A stretch of DNA of 64,000 nt from Cladopsammia gracilis (taxonomy: Eukaryota; Cnidaria; Anthozoa; Scleractinia; Dendrophylliidae). Position 1 is the first letter of the stretch. Each line of letters begins with the position of its first letter. The notes under the pieces are model-generated. The model saw only the letters and a program-made list of their open reading frames with translations, was not told the DNA's origin and ran no database searches. The DNA is taken from contig JAJGOT010000219.1 of assembly GCA_022457155.1 (NCBI GenBank), positions 1,202,501 to 1,266,500 on the forward strand, in the 5' to 3' direction. The position numbers and the translations under genes were made by a program. Shown here in pieces: positions 36,101 through 40,632 of the stretch.

Positions 36101-36310
36101 TTATTCAAAAACTTAAAACCACCTACCTTCCACCCACAATTTCTCCACATCGGTCTCAATCCTCGCTGTTATGATACCAACAGACAATCCTATAAGAATA
36201 AAAAAGCCAACGGCAAGAACTGCCCAACAGTTCCGCTGCGAGAAACATCCAAGCTTGAAAAATAGTGCTTGTAGTTTTGTACGTAGCTTTAGCGCGATCT
36301 TAACACCCAT
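5847..36310 (-). CDS. ptch: Patched gene A: Hedgehog receptor, complete, 25 coding exons, 1220 aa
   Basis: Patched is the plasma-membrane Hedgehog receptor; without ligand it represses Smoothened, probably by moving sterols. I joined 25 minus-strand exons by GT-AG sites; their lengths sum to 3663 nt, every phase agrees and no stop interrupts. Exons (high to low): 36310-36127, 32820-32631, 26910-26841, 26554-26451, 25676-25565, 25132-25043, 24009-23891, 23686-23539, 23175-23044, 22526-22368, 21917-21819, 20997-20872, 19898-19780, 18880-18624, 18185-18028, 16573-16337, 13762-13684, 13089-12947, 12161-12051, 10952-10883, 10504-10416, 9560-9231, 8668-8526, 7057-6958, 6140-5847. Seen: TM1 about residues 29-48, first ectodomain 50-373, sterol-sensing segments TM2-TM6 about 374-534 with GVDD in TM4, cytoplasmic loop about 535-685, TM7, second ectodomain 707-965, TM8-TM12 about 967-1120 with GVGVE in TM10, and a short 97-residue tail. 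It lies downstream of gene B in the same direction, a tandem duplicate by inference. An untranslated or N-terminal exon upstream cannot be excluded. Confidence 0.93.
6340..6440 (+). mobile_element. 3' end of a LINE with (CTAT)n tail, intron 24 of ptch-A
   Basis: Sequence ending cacgttaaataaag followed by a short ctat microsatellite. The same ending recurs at 24110-24226 with another microsatellite. This pattern is typical of CR1/L2-like LINE 3' ends; the family name is an inference. Confidence 0.6.
6958..7057 (-). CDS. ptch: ptch-A coding exon 24: TM12
   Basis: Encodes [19 protein letters not shown] then [14 protein letters not shown], the end of TM12 and the conserved LPVLLS..GP motif. 100 nt, phase 2 to 0, donor GTAAGT. 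Confidence 0.95.
7307..7491. mobile_element. Foldback element, about 75-bp arms, intron 23 of ptch-A
   Basis: aacaaatttacaccggtttt at the left and aaaaccggtgtaaatttgtt at the right; arms continue through tggactcttatttaccacga to a loop of about 35 bp. Arms are almost perfect. Confidence 0.88.
7605..8030. repeat. Dispersed repeat with taccctttcatatac motifs and poly-C end
   Basis: Several copies of taccc(c)tttcatata across 400 bp, bounded on the left by ctcccggggggatactt and on the right by gggagtacccccccc, which are near inverses. Probably a decayed non-autonomous element. Confidence 0.5.
8526..8668 (-). CDS. ptch: ptch-A coding exon 23: TM11
   Basis: Encodes [19 protein letters not shown] then [17 protein letters not shown], the A(L/I)E..F.P..DGA.ST.LGV.MLAGS block. 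143 nt, donor GTGAGA. Confidence 0.95.
8741..9200. repeat. Cluster of gtgaccattcaaatgaa MITE pieces, intron 22 of ptch-A
   Basis: Three pieces of the family best seen at 62045-62251: one inverted (8741-8840) and two direct, each with ctaacttttgagtctgtgga, gaaatcctaaagtgt and ggtgctgtttattatgctg. Confidence 0.7.
9231..9560 (-). CDS. ptch: ptch-A coding exon 22: TM8-TM10 with GVGVE
   Basis: A 110-codon exon: [16 protein letters not shown], then TM8, TM9 and TM10 ending [16 protein letters not shown]. The Glu at about residue 1035 is the TM10 acidic residue of Patched. Gene B encodes the same 110 codons in two exons. Confidence 0.96.
9821..10376. mobile_element. TTAA-flanked foldback, piggyBac-like MITE
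   Basis: A 556-bp element with arms of about 245 bp (9821-10065 against 10135-10376), starting agtgcccc and ending ggggcact, flanked on both sides by TTAA (9817-9820, 10377-10380). TTAA duplication is the hallmark of piggyBac transposition. No transposase. Confidence 0.82.
10416..10504 (-). CDS. ptch: ptch-A coding exon 21
   Basis: Encodes [19 protein letters not shown] then KDFVALIK, matching EPI.....F...GL..T.DFV..I in Patched. 89 nt, donor GTATGT. Confidence 0.9.
10883..10952 (-). CDS. ptch: ptch-A coding exon 20
   Basis: A 70-nt exon starting [10 protein letters not shown]. The ANI.P start of the matching vertebrate and gene B exon is kept as ASIKP; the rest is divergent. Phase 0 to 1, donor GTACTT. 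Confidence 0.85.
11263..11291. repeat. Poly-C tract, intron 19 of ptch-A
   Basis: Nearly unbroken C run with one tct interruption. The G-rich strand could form a quadruplex. Confidence 0.85.
11700..11955. mobile_element. CCAAT-box MITE, copy 2
   Basis: Starts gagcagttttcaattgag and carries five CCAAT boxes (ccaatcaca, ccaatcaga, attggtttta, gattggtcg, ccaatcacaaagcg). The right end is degraded. It is followed by a (ttctg)n microsatellite at about 11977-12000, 50 bp from exon 19. Confidence 0.85.
12051..12161 (-). CDS. ptch: ptch-A coding exon 19
   Basis: Thirty-seven codons with [18 protein letters not shown] then DVLGYAFSQ, the DG(I/V)I.P..FY..LTAW block of ectodomain 2. Phase 0 at both ends, donor GTTTGT. 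Confidence 0.93.
12407..12462. repeat. Hairpin with 20-bp arms, intron 18 of ptch-A
   Basis: ggcggccatgttggtgcaca and its inverse tgtgcaccaacatggccgcc lie 16 bp apart, probably the end of a GC-rich MITE. Confidence 0.75.
12947..13089 (-). CDS. ptch: ptch-A coding exon 18
   Basis: Encodes IQTAFDADW, then [17 protein letters not shown], matching the Patched (D/N)G(V/I)(I/L)AYKLL.QTG block. 143 nt, donor GTCAGC. Confidence 0.93.
13684..13762 (-). CDS. ptch: ptch-A coding exon 17
   Basis: Encodes [19 protein letters not shown] then YFREWL, the conserved W(L/M)MYFREWL block of ectodomain 2. 79 nt, phase 0 to 1, donor GTAAGC. Confidence 0.92.
13820..14099. mobile_element. CCAAT-box MITE, copy 3, reverse orientation
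   Basis: Both termini are present: aacggttttcaattgaatgt at the left, acactcaattgaaaaccgct at the right. About 280 bp with the same CCAAT-box order reversed. Confidence 0.92.
14381..14570. mobile_element. Foldback element, about 85-bp arms
   Basis: aatagacaaattcggctaac at the left matches gttagccgaatttgtctatt at the right. A second copy begins at 63894. Confidence 0.88.
14700..14850. repeat. Dispersed repeat, also at 50850-50965
   Basis: Shares gcttcatgctacagaaacc, gggttaagctccggccg, ggccatcgtggc and gtgcgactttaccctt with 50850-50965, which is in the opposite orientation. Family unknown. Confidence 0.7.
14883..15330. mobile_element. Composite palindromic element rich in acgttaaagtcgtc
   Basis: Ends ggccgtttttatgctaga and tctatagcataaaaacggcc are near-perfect inverses. 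Internally the word gacgttaaagtcgtc and its inverse recur many times, and inner termini ataaaaacgggacg (about 14958) and cgtcccgtttttata (about 15120) suggest one copy inserted in another. Confidence 0.75.
15621..15693 (-). ncRNA. tRNA-Arg(UCU)-like sequence, first SINE head
   Basis: Read on the minus strand it starts GGCCTCG and ends CGAGGTC (7-bp acceptor stem), with a GCTC/GAGC D-stem and GTGGGTTCGAATCCCAC T-arm. The anticodon loop has eight bases (AGATCTAA), lacks U33 and the first stem pair is A-G. It is therefore a tRNA relic rather than a working tRNA. Pol III boxes A and B are intact. Confidence 0.7.
15915..15987 (-). ncRNA. tRNA-Arg(UCU)-like sequence, second SINE head
   Basis: Same layout as the first, with two changes that further weaken the anticodon stem and one in the T-stem (GTGGGTTCGAATTCCAC). 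A relic, not a functional tRNA. Confidence 0.68.
16337..16573 (-). CDS. ptch: ptch-A coding exon 16: TM7 and start of ectodomain 2
   Basis: Seventy-nine codons: TM7 ([17 protein letters not shown]), then [13 protein letters not shown] and [14 protein letters not shown], a strong Patched signature. Same length as gene B exon 15. Confidence 0.95.
16788..17320. mobile_element. Element with about 95-bp terminal inverted repeats, intron 15 of ptch-A
   Basis: cgattcgcatataattaac to accgcatgcaagaggtta on the left matches the inverse at 17235-17320 (tgcttgcatgcggtaatt, gttaattagacccgctta). The middle is unique and non-coding. Confidence 0.8.
17401..17868. mobile_element. Foldback with tRNA-like SINE core, copy 1
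   Basis: Arms ctcgtctccagggctctctc with cgctttcgaaatggcgg, and the inverse near 17828-17868. The core (17442-17640) has a box-B-like ggtccaatcctgattgggg and tgtaagtctcaataaggt, identical in plan to 40182-40402. Confidence 0.75.
18028..18185 (-). CDS. ptch: ptch-A coding exon 15: end of central loop, edge of TM7
   Basis: Ends [19 protein letters not shown] then VK, matching the Patched FA..YY.P.L block before TM7. In gene B this sequence is part of the same exon as the whole loop, so the intron at 18186-18623 is specific to gene A. Confidence 0.9.
18624..18880 (-). CDS. ptch: ptch-A coding exon 14: central cytoplasmic loop, first part
   Basis: About 86 hydrophilic residues rich in Ser, Thr, Glu and Asn, ending DSEASVTG. 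Homology is weak, as usual for this loop. The exon is supported by its open frame, splice sites (acceptor TTTCAG, donor GTAGAG) and matching phases 2 and 1. Confidence 0.8.
18925..19130. repeat. Degenerate tandem repeat with gcgggaaaacgtg
   Basis: Four or five spaced copies of gcg(g)gaaaac(a/g)(t/c)g, about 40 bp apart, resembling the centre of the CCAAT-box MITE repeated in tandem. Confidence 0.5.
19780..19898 (-). CDS. ptch: ptch-A coding exon 13: TM6
   Basis: Encodes [19 protein letters not shown], then [17 protein letters not shown], which leaves the membrane into the central cytoplasmic loop. 119 nt, phase 0 to 2, donor GTCAGT. Confidence 0.93.
20086..20525. mobile_element. MITE with gccgcggctacacgtgcga termini, intron 12 of ptch-A
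   Basis: Left taagccgcggctacacgtgc and right cacgtgtagccgcggctta-like ends are inverses. Internal words tcgcacgtgtagcc and gtcgcgtcgca recur in both orientations. About 440 bp, no frame. Confidence 0.85.
20872..20997 (-). CDS. ptch: ptch-A coding exon 12: TM5
   Basis: Encodes [20 protein letters not shown] then [12 protein letters not shown], the TM5 region of the sterol-sensing domain. 42 codons, donor GTAAGT, same length as gene B exon 12. Confidence 0.95.
21189..21650. repeat. Minisatellite, about 21-bp unit, intron 11 of ptch-A
   Basis: About 22 copies of a unit like gtgtccgccttacagggg, drifting to gtgtcggcctacag and gtgtccgctttacaag. The unit length is a multiple of 3, which explains overlapping open frames (up to 146 codons) that are not genes. 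Confidence 0.95.
21819..21917 (-). CDS. ptch: ptch-A coding exon 11: TM4 with GVDD
   Basis: Encodes [19 protein letters not shown]. The paired Asp residues (about 448-449) are the RND-type motif linked to cation-coupled transport in Patched. 33 codons, donor GTGAGT. Confidence 0.95.
21943..22184. mobile_element. CCAAT-box MITE, copy 4, with TATTA duplication
   Basis: Starts gaacagttttcaagtg and ends gcgacaactgctc; flanked by tatta at 21938-21942 and 22185-22189, a likely target-site duplication. Five CCAAT boxes. Confidence 0.9.
22200..22325. mobile_element. CCAAT-box MITE, copy 5, left half only
   Basis: aaacctaaaaccaaagtaat, then ccaatcacaacagacgca and ccaatcagaactcgaagc, stopping after catgtcgcca. 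Adjacent to copy 4. Confidence 0.75.
22368..22526 (-). CDS. ptch: ptch-A coding exon 10: TM2-TM3
   Basis: Fifty-three codons with [20 protein letters not shown] and ending FNAASTQ, the TM3 block of the sterol-sensing domain. Donor GTGAAT. Length identical to gene B exon 10. Confidence 0.95.
23044..23175 (-). CDS. ptch: ptch-A coding exon 9: end of ectodomain 1, start of TM2
   Basis: Forty-four codons ending [11 protein letters not shown], which enters TM2 and the sterol-sensing domain. Phase 0 at both ends, donor GTAAAT; length identical to gene B exon 9. Confidence 0.92.
23297..23321. repeat. Poly-C run of 25, intron 8 of ptch-A
   Basis: Unbroken 25 Cs flanked by more C-rich sequence. Length may be unstable or affected by assembly. 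Confidence 0.9.
23539..23686 (-). CDS. ptch: ptch-A coding exon 8
   Basis: Encodes [20 protein letters not shown] through [13 protein letters not shown]. The ALQT and LEAWQR motifs mark Patched ectodomain 1. 148 nt, the same length as gene B exon 8. Confidence 0.92.
23891..24009 (-). CDS. ptch: ptch-A coding exon 7
   Basis: Encodes [19 protein letters not shown] then [11 protein letters not shown], the Patched L.GGC.G..........EELIVGGT block. 119 nt, phase 0 to 2, donor GTAAGG. Confidence 0.93.
24100..24226 (+). mobile_element. 3' end of a LINE with (TCGTA)n tail, intron 6 of ptch-A
   Basis: ctagctttacagttaagtg then cacgttaaataaagcattg and about nine tcgta/ttgta units. Same ending as at 6340-6440 but with a different microsatellite. 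Confidence 0.65.
24721..24917. mobile_element. Foldback with agggctggttcccactagcg ends
   Basis: Left agggctggttcccactagcg and right cgctagtgggaaccagccct are exact inverses of 20 bp; inner arms are rich in gaatcgga and gaagcgga. About 197 bp. Confidence 0.9.
25043..25132 (-). CDS. ptch: ptch-A coding exon 6
   Basis: Thirty codons with [20 protein letters not shown], the conserved disulphide-bearing block of ectodomain 1. Acceptor GGCAG, donor GTAAAA, phase 0 at both ends. Confidence 0.92.
25565..25676 (-). CDS. ptch: ptch-A coding exon 5
   Basis: Encodes [19 protein letters not shown] and on to the exon end at FLK. It corresponds to the poorly conserved helix before the GYMDRPCL block of Patched. 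112 nt, phase 2 to 0, donor GTAAGT. Confidence 0.88.
25719..26007. mobile_element. CCAAT-box MITE, copy 6
   Basis: Full length: gagcggttttcaatcgag at the left, ctcaattgaagaccgctc at the right, with internal ccaatcacaacagacgcag, gcgcgggaaaacgcg and cacgattggttttgg. Confidence 0.93.
26071..26089. repeat. Poly-G run of 19, intron 4 of ptch-A
   Basis: Unbroken G run next to purine-rich gagagaggagagcggga. Confidence 0.9.
26451..26554 (-). CDS. ptch: ptch-A coding exon 4
   Basis: Encodes the strongly conserved [16 protein letters not shown] motif of ectodomain 1 ([16 protein letters not shown] in vertebrates). 104 nt, phase 0 to phase 2, donor GTAAGT. Confidence 0.94.
26841..26910 (-). CDS. ptch: ptch-A coding exon 3
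   Basis: A 70-nt exon completing a split codon and encoding [16 protein letters not shown] and onward. The LCY motif and the length match gene B exon 3 and the vertebrate LCYK region of ectodomain 1. Preceded by a pyrimidine tract and CAG; donor GTAAGT. Confidence 0.9.
27005..32071 (-). mobile_element. L1/Tx1-type LINE inserted in ptch-A intron 2
   Basis: A non-LTR retrotransposon in the same orientation as the host gene. The 14-bp sequence tagccagcactttt occurs at 26991-27004 and 32072-32085, exactly flanking the element: a target-site duplication. The left copy runs into a T-run, which is the element's 3' A-tail read on the plus strand. ORF2 lies at about 27187-31085. The 5' kilobase (31086-32071) has no long frame, so ORF1 is absent or destroyed. 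A 16-bp inverted repeat (aaacatcgccagaaat, near 31041 and 31825) brackets most of this 5' segment and may be a nested DNA element. Assignment to the L1/Tx1 group rests on RT motifs and the C-terminal Cys/His knuckle. Confidence 0.9.
27187..31085 (-). pseudogene. LINE ORF2: endonuclease-reverse transcriptase, frameshifted
   Basis: An open frame of 978 codons from the ATG at 30914 extends upstream without a stop to about 31085, where SLNVRGIR and FLQETYS start the APE endonuclease. Counted from that ATG: GGDFN at 99-103, SDHSA at 186-190, then RT motifs SPGNDG (429), KAFD (561), GVRQGDPLS (614) and the catalytic FADD (658). The frame shifts near the A-run at about 28032-28037 (before [14 protein letters not shown] in the new frame), meets an in-frame TGA near 27821, and continues as a 179-codon piece (27726-27187) with the [18 protein letters not shown] knuckle. 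It is therefore inactive as a full protein, though catalytic motifs are intact, so decay is mild. It would normally copy its own RNA at a nicked target in the nucleus. Confidence 0.9.
32093..32220. mobile_element. Perfect 46-bp foldback with 11-bp flanking repeats
   Basis: Arms 32104-32149 and 32159-32204 are exact inverses with a 9-bp loop (catatacaagcaaaaac and its inverse at the ends). cttacatcaat occurs at 32093-32103 and 32210-32220, a probable target-site duplication with five extra bases on the right. Confidence 0.9.
32377..32394. repeat. Poly-G run, intron 2 of ptch-A
   Basis: About 18 Gs followed by tccggacccccc, so the run and the C-rich sequence could pair. Confidence 0.85.
32631..32820 (-). 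CDS. ptch: ptch-A coding exon 2: start of first ectodomain
   Basis: Residues 62-124, with [18 protein letters not shown] followed by TNELLIHAP, matching the Patched block after TM1. Acceptor ATTTAG, donor GTAAGT, phase 1 in and phase 2 out. The 190-nt length is identical to exon 2 of gene B. Confidence 0.93.
32995..33155. repeat. Imperfect inverted repeat, intron 1 of ptch-A
   Basis: gggatagtcgagcgggaga, then aaaatcgcctcccgcgagaa, with inverse copies ttctcgcgggaggcgatttt and caactatcccc on the right. Confidence 0.75.
33692..33921. mobile_element. Foldback element, intron 1 of ptch-A
   Basis: ctcgctaaaggcaaaatgc and aaaaactctcaaaatcact on the left match inverses gaattttgcctttagtgag and gagagtttttatg on the right. 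Next to a (tgtgc)4 microsatellite near 33637. Confidence 0.75.
34337..34540. mobile_element. Foldback, first of three adjacent
   Basis: tttgttttcccaatgtaggt on the left against acctacattgggaaaacaaa on the right, with a decayed gacctcctttggctctttag terminus. Confidence 0.78.
34567..34728. mobile_element. Foldback, second of three adjacent
   Basis: agaccaattccgatatatta on the left is the exact inverse of taatatatcggaattggtct on the right; arms run about 65 bp. Confidence 0.9.
34729..34907. mobile_element. Foldback, third of three adjacent
   Basis: attctctattttcgaattgc is the exact inverse of gcaattcgaaaatagagaat; arms of about 75 bp. It abuts the second foldback with no spacer. Confidence 0.9.
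36127..36310 (-). CDS. ptch: ptch-A coding exon 1: N-terminus and TM1
   Basis: Encodes residues 1-61: a basic cytoplasmic stretch, [10 protein letters not shown]1 and the [10 protein letters not shown] signature that opens the first Patched ectodomain. The ATG at 36310 is chosen because an in-frame TAA lies six codons upstream. However, a CTAG just before it could be a splice acceptor, so an earlier start is possible. Donor GTAGGT, phase 1. Confidence 0.88.
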
Positions 36311-37844
36311 TCCACAATGTCCTAGTTAACGGCAAGAAGCAGTAATGAGATCAAATTTGTGATTTTCTACTTGGATAATAAATACAACCATTCATGAACG
36401 TGATCCAGAAATATTTTCGCGCTGAAATGCACATGCAAGTACTCGATACGAACTGTCGAACTGTCCATATCAATGAAAACATTCTCGTGCGTAAATACAA
36501 TTTCATGGAACCGAGGTTCACCGGAACTGTGATTGTCATGCAAATGAGGCTCCTCAGTGATTTAGGATTGTTTTATCGTTTGATTGGTATACAGCTGTTT
36601 GTCGCTAACAAACAAAATTTACAGCGCTCATTTATATTCTTTCGTTTCTGAAACAACAGTTAACAAAAACCATTTTTATTTAAACAGACATGAAGATGTA
36701 AAATATTGTCTTAGAGTGCTATTTGTAAATTTACTGAAAATGTTGTTTGTGAACTTCATGGTATCAGTTTAAATAATAGTGATGACATGAAAAGACTGAA
36801 AACGATGAATGTTTATCCTTAATTTTCCACTCTTACATTAAGGGACAGACCATTAGAATAGTGATGGGAAGGGGGGTGGGAGAAATACAAAAAAAATCAT
36901 GCAAGGGAAATTGTCAGGAAACAAAATTCGTGCAAAGAAGAAGGCAAAGAAAGAAATTCGTGCAGAAGGAAAAGTCCTGTTGCGGTCTTTATTTAATATA
37001 TAAAATTCTGCTAAAGTGCCTATTAAAAATATCTCTCTCGGTGTTTCAAACATTCAAAATATTGTTGGCTCTGGTACTTAATAATGTTCGTTGAAGTGTT
37101 TTCCTTACACTGCATTAAATTTCCCATGACAATATTGCCAGGCACTATAGGAATAAACAAAAAATAACCATGATATTTTTATTGAAAGGAGACAAATAAA
37201 ACTTTATTTTTGTTTTGAATTCATAAACAACCGTTATATCACAGGGCCATAGCATGGGGATGGGCCGGAGAGGGGTTTCTGTCGAAGTCAACATTAACTC
37301 AAACATCCAGTTAGGCAACGAACTGTTAGTGTCCGTGGGGTCTACGTAGTAGTTGTATAATTATACAACTACTACGTAGTTGTATAATTATAGCCCTTAA
37401 CTGTATATACATAGTAAGTTGCATAATTTTTACAAACCTGTTCAATTAATGAATACAATTATACAATCAATTAGCGTGATTAGCGTGCGTTTTGCGCTCA
37501 ATTCCGCCACCCACTCACTCTTCTTTATAAGGCTTGCGCAGTATTTTTCCCGTTCCAAATATAAATGCGATAGGTAATGGTCACCTACAAGCGTGGACAT
37601 TTTAAATGAAAAATTAATACCCCTCCCCCAGTTCAGTGATGGAAAAATGGCGCGTTTTGGTTTCCACGCGAATCCATCTTTGAATCGGGGGGGGGGGGGG
37701 GGAGGGGAGGTGTTATTTCTCTTTTTATTCCGTCCGAGATTGTAGCTTACCCATGGGGACGTCATTGGAGAGAGTGGAGGGTGGGGAGTTGGACGCAGAG
37801 ACGCAGAGGGGGGGGGGGGGGGGGGGGGGTGTAAAATGCGCTGG
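36311..37844. other. 5' flank of ptch-A, intergenic
   Basis: No gene recognised. The gene A promoter should lie here or upstream, but no TATA box or initiator stands out. Contains the palindrome at 37342-37379, G runs near 37687 and 37808, and a GA-rich stretch at 36860-36970. Confidence 0.4.
37342..37379. repeat. Perfect 38-bp palindrome
   Basis: ctacgtagtagttgtataa followed directly by its exact inverse, without a loop; part of it repeats immediately to the right. Confidence 0.97.
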
Positions 37845-37852
37845 ACAGTGGC

Positions 37853-38452
37853 TAGGCAGTTTACACAAGTTGCTCGGCAACTTTTGTCCTTTCGAGCAAC
37901 TTTTGAGCAACTTATGGTTTCGAGCATTTTTTCGGCAACTTATGGTCTTTCGAGCATTTTTGCGGCAACTTTTTTCAATCCGAGAAAATATATCCTTTCT
38001 TTGTGACAAAAATGTCTTTTTTATGCATTTCCTCTCTAACAAAACGAATAAATATCCATGTTAACTCGATAGTCTGGCTCTACTGACTAGTGACTACTGC
38101 CATCAGTGAGTGCCATGTGTGCAGTGTCAGTGTGTTGTGATAGTGTGATCGACGGAACTTTGGGTTACCTGTGGCCGTGTGTTTCCAGCGCGCTACATGG
38201 TCAGCGGTCTGAACACGTTTTCAAAATGGCGGCTCGTGTTAGTTCAACTTCAAGCGAAGAAATTTCAGCGAGTAGAAAGGAATATATAAATAAATAAATA
38301 ATTCGTATAGATGTGCAAGGATTTACTTTAATCAGTAGTAGAAACTGATTTTTTTGAGTTGATAAAAAGCAACTTTTGAGCAACTTTTTCGTGAAATGAG
38401 CAACTTTTGGGCAACTTTTGAGAAATATCCGAGCAACTTGTGTAAAAGCCTA
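37853..38452. mobile_element. hAT-like non-autonomous element with 8-bp duplication
   Basis: A 600-bp element with ends taggcagtttacacaagttg and caacttgtgtaaaagccta (inverse), flanked by acagtggc at 37845-37852 and 38453-38460. The 8-bp duplication fits hAT transposons. Many copies of gagcaacttttg or its variants lie near both ends, like hAT subterminal repeats. No transposase frame. Confidence 0.85.
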
Positions 38453-38460
38453 ACAGTGGC

Positions 38461-39747
38461 GGGGTACGAAGGTTGTTTCGTGTTCACAAGTTGGCTCACA
38501 GGAGCGTTTGATCTTCGGAAATAGATCTGGTTCTCTTCGGATTTGGTCGGGTCGCCTTCGGAAATCCGGGCACTCCCACGAAAAAATTCTCACGCCTATC
38601 ACTCGGAAAAAGTTGGCAGGTTATCATAGGAGCCTTTGATAATGACATCACACGGACCAACATTTAACAAATTTAACGTAACTTTATTCATTAAATATCC
38701 GATATTGTTTATCAGAGATAATAATTTAATATTTCTTCGTTGGCCTTCTCTTATTCAATATTCTTGACCAACGACTAAACAACGAACGGTAGATAATTTT
38801 GTGTACATTCTTTCAGATAGAGTTGTCGGGAGTGCTATCAATCAACTTACTGACTGCGGTATGGGTTAAATAAATAACTTACGGACTACTGCCTTCTTAT
38901 AATATGGTACAACTGATTGGGTACCCGTGTTACAAATCCTTTATCAACTGGTAAATTAAGTTCTACTAACCTTACTTTGTTCAAGGAATTTTGAAATTAA
39001 ACTGGCAAGATCAGTCTTGTTTTCGGTCTCTCTTGCCGTAAAAGTACTAGAACTTTGTAGAAGTGAAAGCAAAGAACACGATTACATTCAGAGTATGGCT
39101 ATTAAAATGGCAGAAAGAAATCAATTCAATAGTACGTTTTTGTAAAAAATGACGTAAAAATGCAAAATAAACGATGTTTTGGACAAATCTCTGCATGTTT
39201 AAATATTTATTCCAAAACGCTAGAAGTCGTGTTCTTCACTTTCAGGTTTTAGAGAATTTTCATTTGTTTTTGTTAGAGTGGTTTTACTTAACCCGTGAAA
39301 CACTATCTAACAATAAGAGTGTGATAGTCCAAATTAAACAAAAGAAAACAATGGAATTATAGTCTAATATTGCGTACTAGTCTACTAACTATTTCACGGG
39401 CTAAGTAAGATCACTCTATCGGGGAAAATTAAATTCTACAAGCGGCGTTTATAAACTAATTATATAATATTATTTTTATTAACTGCTAAAAGTCCTGTCC
39501 TATCAATGAAATCGAGATCGCCAGTGCCCAGGAACCTGGCATGGGTAGAACAGGTAACCGCGCCAGATTAATGAGCTCTACATCCACCAGAGAAAGACGT
39601 GCTTATGAAATGGAAAAGTTTAAGAAATCGCCACCTCCAAGATTTCATCGACAGGTAAAGGAATATATCTGACGGATTTCTAACGTTAAAACTGCCCCAC
39701 CGTTTTTGTGAAGACAAAACTAAACAAAATCAAACACACATCCTGCA
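38461..39747. other. Intergenic, nothing recognised
   Basis: AT-rich. agagtggttttacttaacccg (39275) and cgggctaagtaagatcactct (39398) form an imperfect inverted pair around 39275-39420. No gene. Confidence 0.4.
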
Positions 39748-39840
39748 TTAGAATGACTTTCTATCGAGAGTCGTACAACCAAAGTTATCACTTGGGCAAT
39801 CACAAAAGACGCAGACAACACAATAAGACAATCAGCAACC

Positions 39841-40487
39841 TGGTCTCCAGGTTCTTCTCCGTTTTCAAAATGGCGGGGCGAGCAAGGTTGCCAAAATATT
39901 TCAAAACTCCTGGCATGTTTTGACGCGTAAAACATGGTGAAAGTCTTGAACAACGGTTTAACATTGCCAGAAAACAAAACAACAAGGCTCCAATCGCTGG
40001 AAATAACCTCCGAAAATGCCATTTCATCTTGTGTCACGTGACAAAATGCTCCATGATTTATGGTCAAGCCCAAATCATACCGTCCAGAAGGACGTTGGAC
40101 ACCTTATTGAGGCTTATATAACGGAGTAACTGGTTAGCTTCCAGTTGAGGTTAGAGGCATTTGTTTGTACAGTTAAATTTAGGACTAAGCAACCCGTTAA
40201 GCTAGGTGGTACAGTGGTACGGTAGGCTATGTAAGCCTAAGCCTAGCTGAGGTCACAGGTTCAATCCTGAGTGGGGATTTTAGATTTTCTTTTTTACACT
40301 GAAAAGGTATTGAAAATAAAATTCTAAGAGGCTACATTACGTTATGTAAGTCTCAATAAGGTGTCCGATGTCCTTCTGGACGGTATGAGTTAGGCACAAC
40401 CATGATTTATGGAGTATCTTGGCAGCCTTGCCCATGGGTTTCCATGCCCGCCCCGCCATTTCGAAAGCGTGCGAAGGCCCCGGGCCA
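39841..40487. mobile_element. Foldback with tRNA-like SINE core, copy 2
   Basis: Left ttttcaaaatggcggggcg with caaggttgccaaaatattt pairs with the inverse around 40400-40470. The core (40182-40402) has tRNA-like box A tggtacagtggta and box B aggttcaatcctgag. 40070-40131 is an inverted partial copy of the core's end. Confidence 0.75.
40182..40402 (+). mobile_element. tRNA-derived SINE within the foldback
   Basis: Starts with a tRNA-like head (taggtggtacagtggtacg to gaggtcacaggttcaatcc) followed by a non-tRNA body ending tagagcacaacc-like ggcacaacc. The body equals 17490-17640 at most positions. Confidence 0.65.
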
Positions 40488-40632
40488 AAGTTGGACAACC
40501 AGAAGTCCACGTAAATGTATATAGCCTGGACCAAGCGCGGGAAAACGTTCGCAAGTCACAAGGATCGGTTTTGGCTTCATTTCTGATTGGTTGATAAAAG
40601 GTGCTTCGACACTCGATTGAAAAGCAGTCCAA

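Larger units (their letters stand above)
39748..40630. mobile_element. CCAAT-box MITE, copy 7, split by a nested foldback
   Basis: The left half (39748-39840) has ctatcgagagtcgtacaacc and ggcaatcacaaaagacgcag. The right half (about 40515-40630) has caagcgcgggaaaacg, ctgattggttg and cgacactcgattgaaaagca. The foldback at 39841-40487 separates them. Confidence 0.75.

Noticed and set aside
36127..36310. Possibility that gene A is Dispatched or NPC1 rather than Patched
   Set aside because: [26 protein letters not shown] and AQFKYFSFY, with a [11 protein letters not shown]10, fit Patched specifically.
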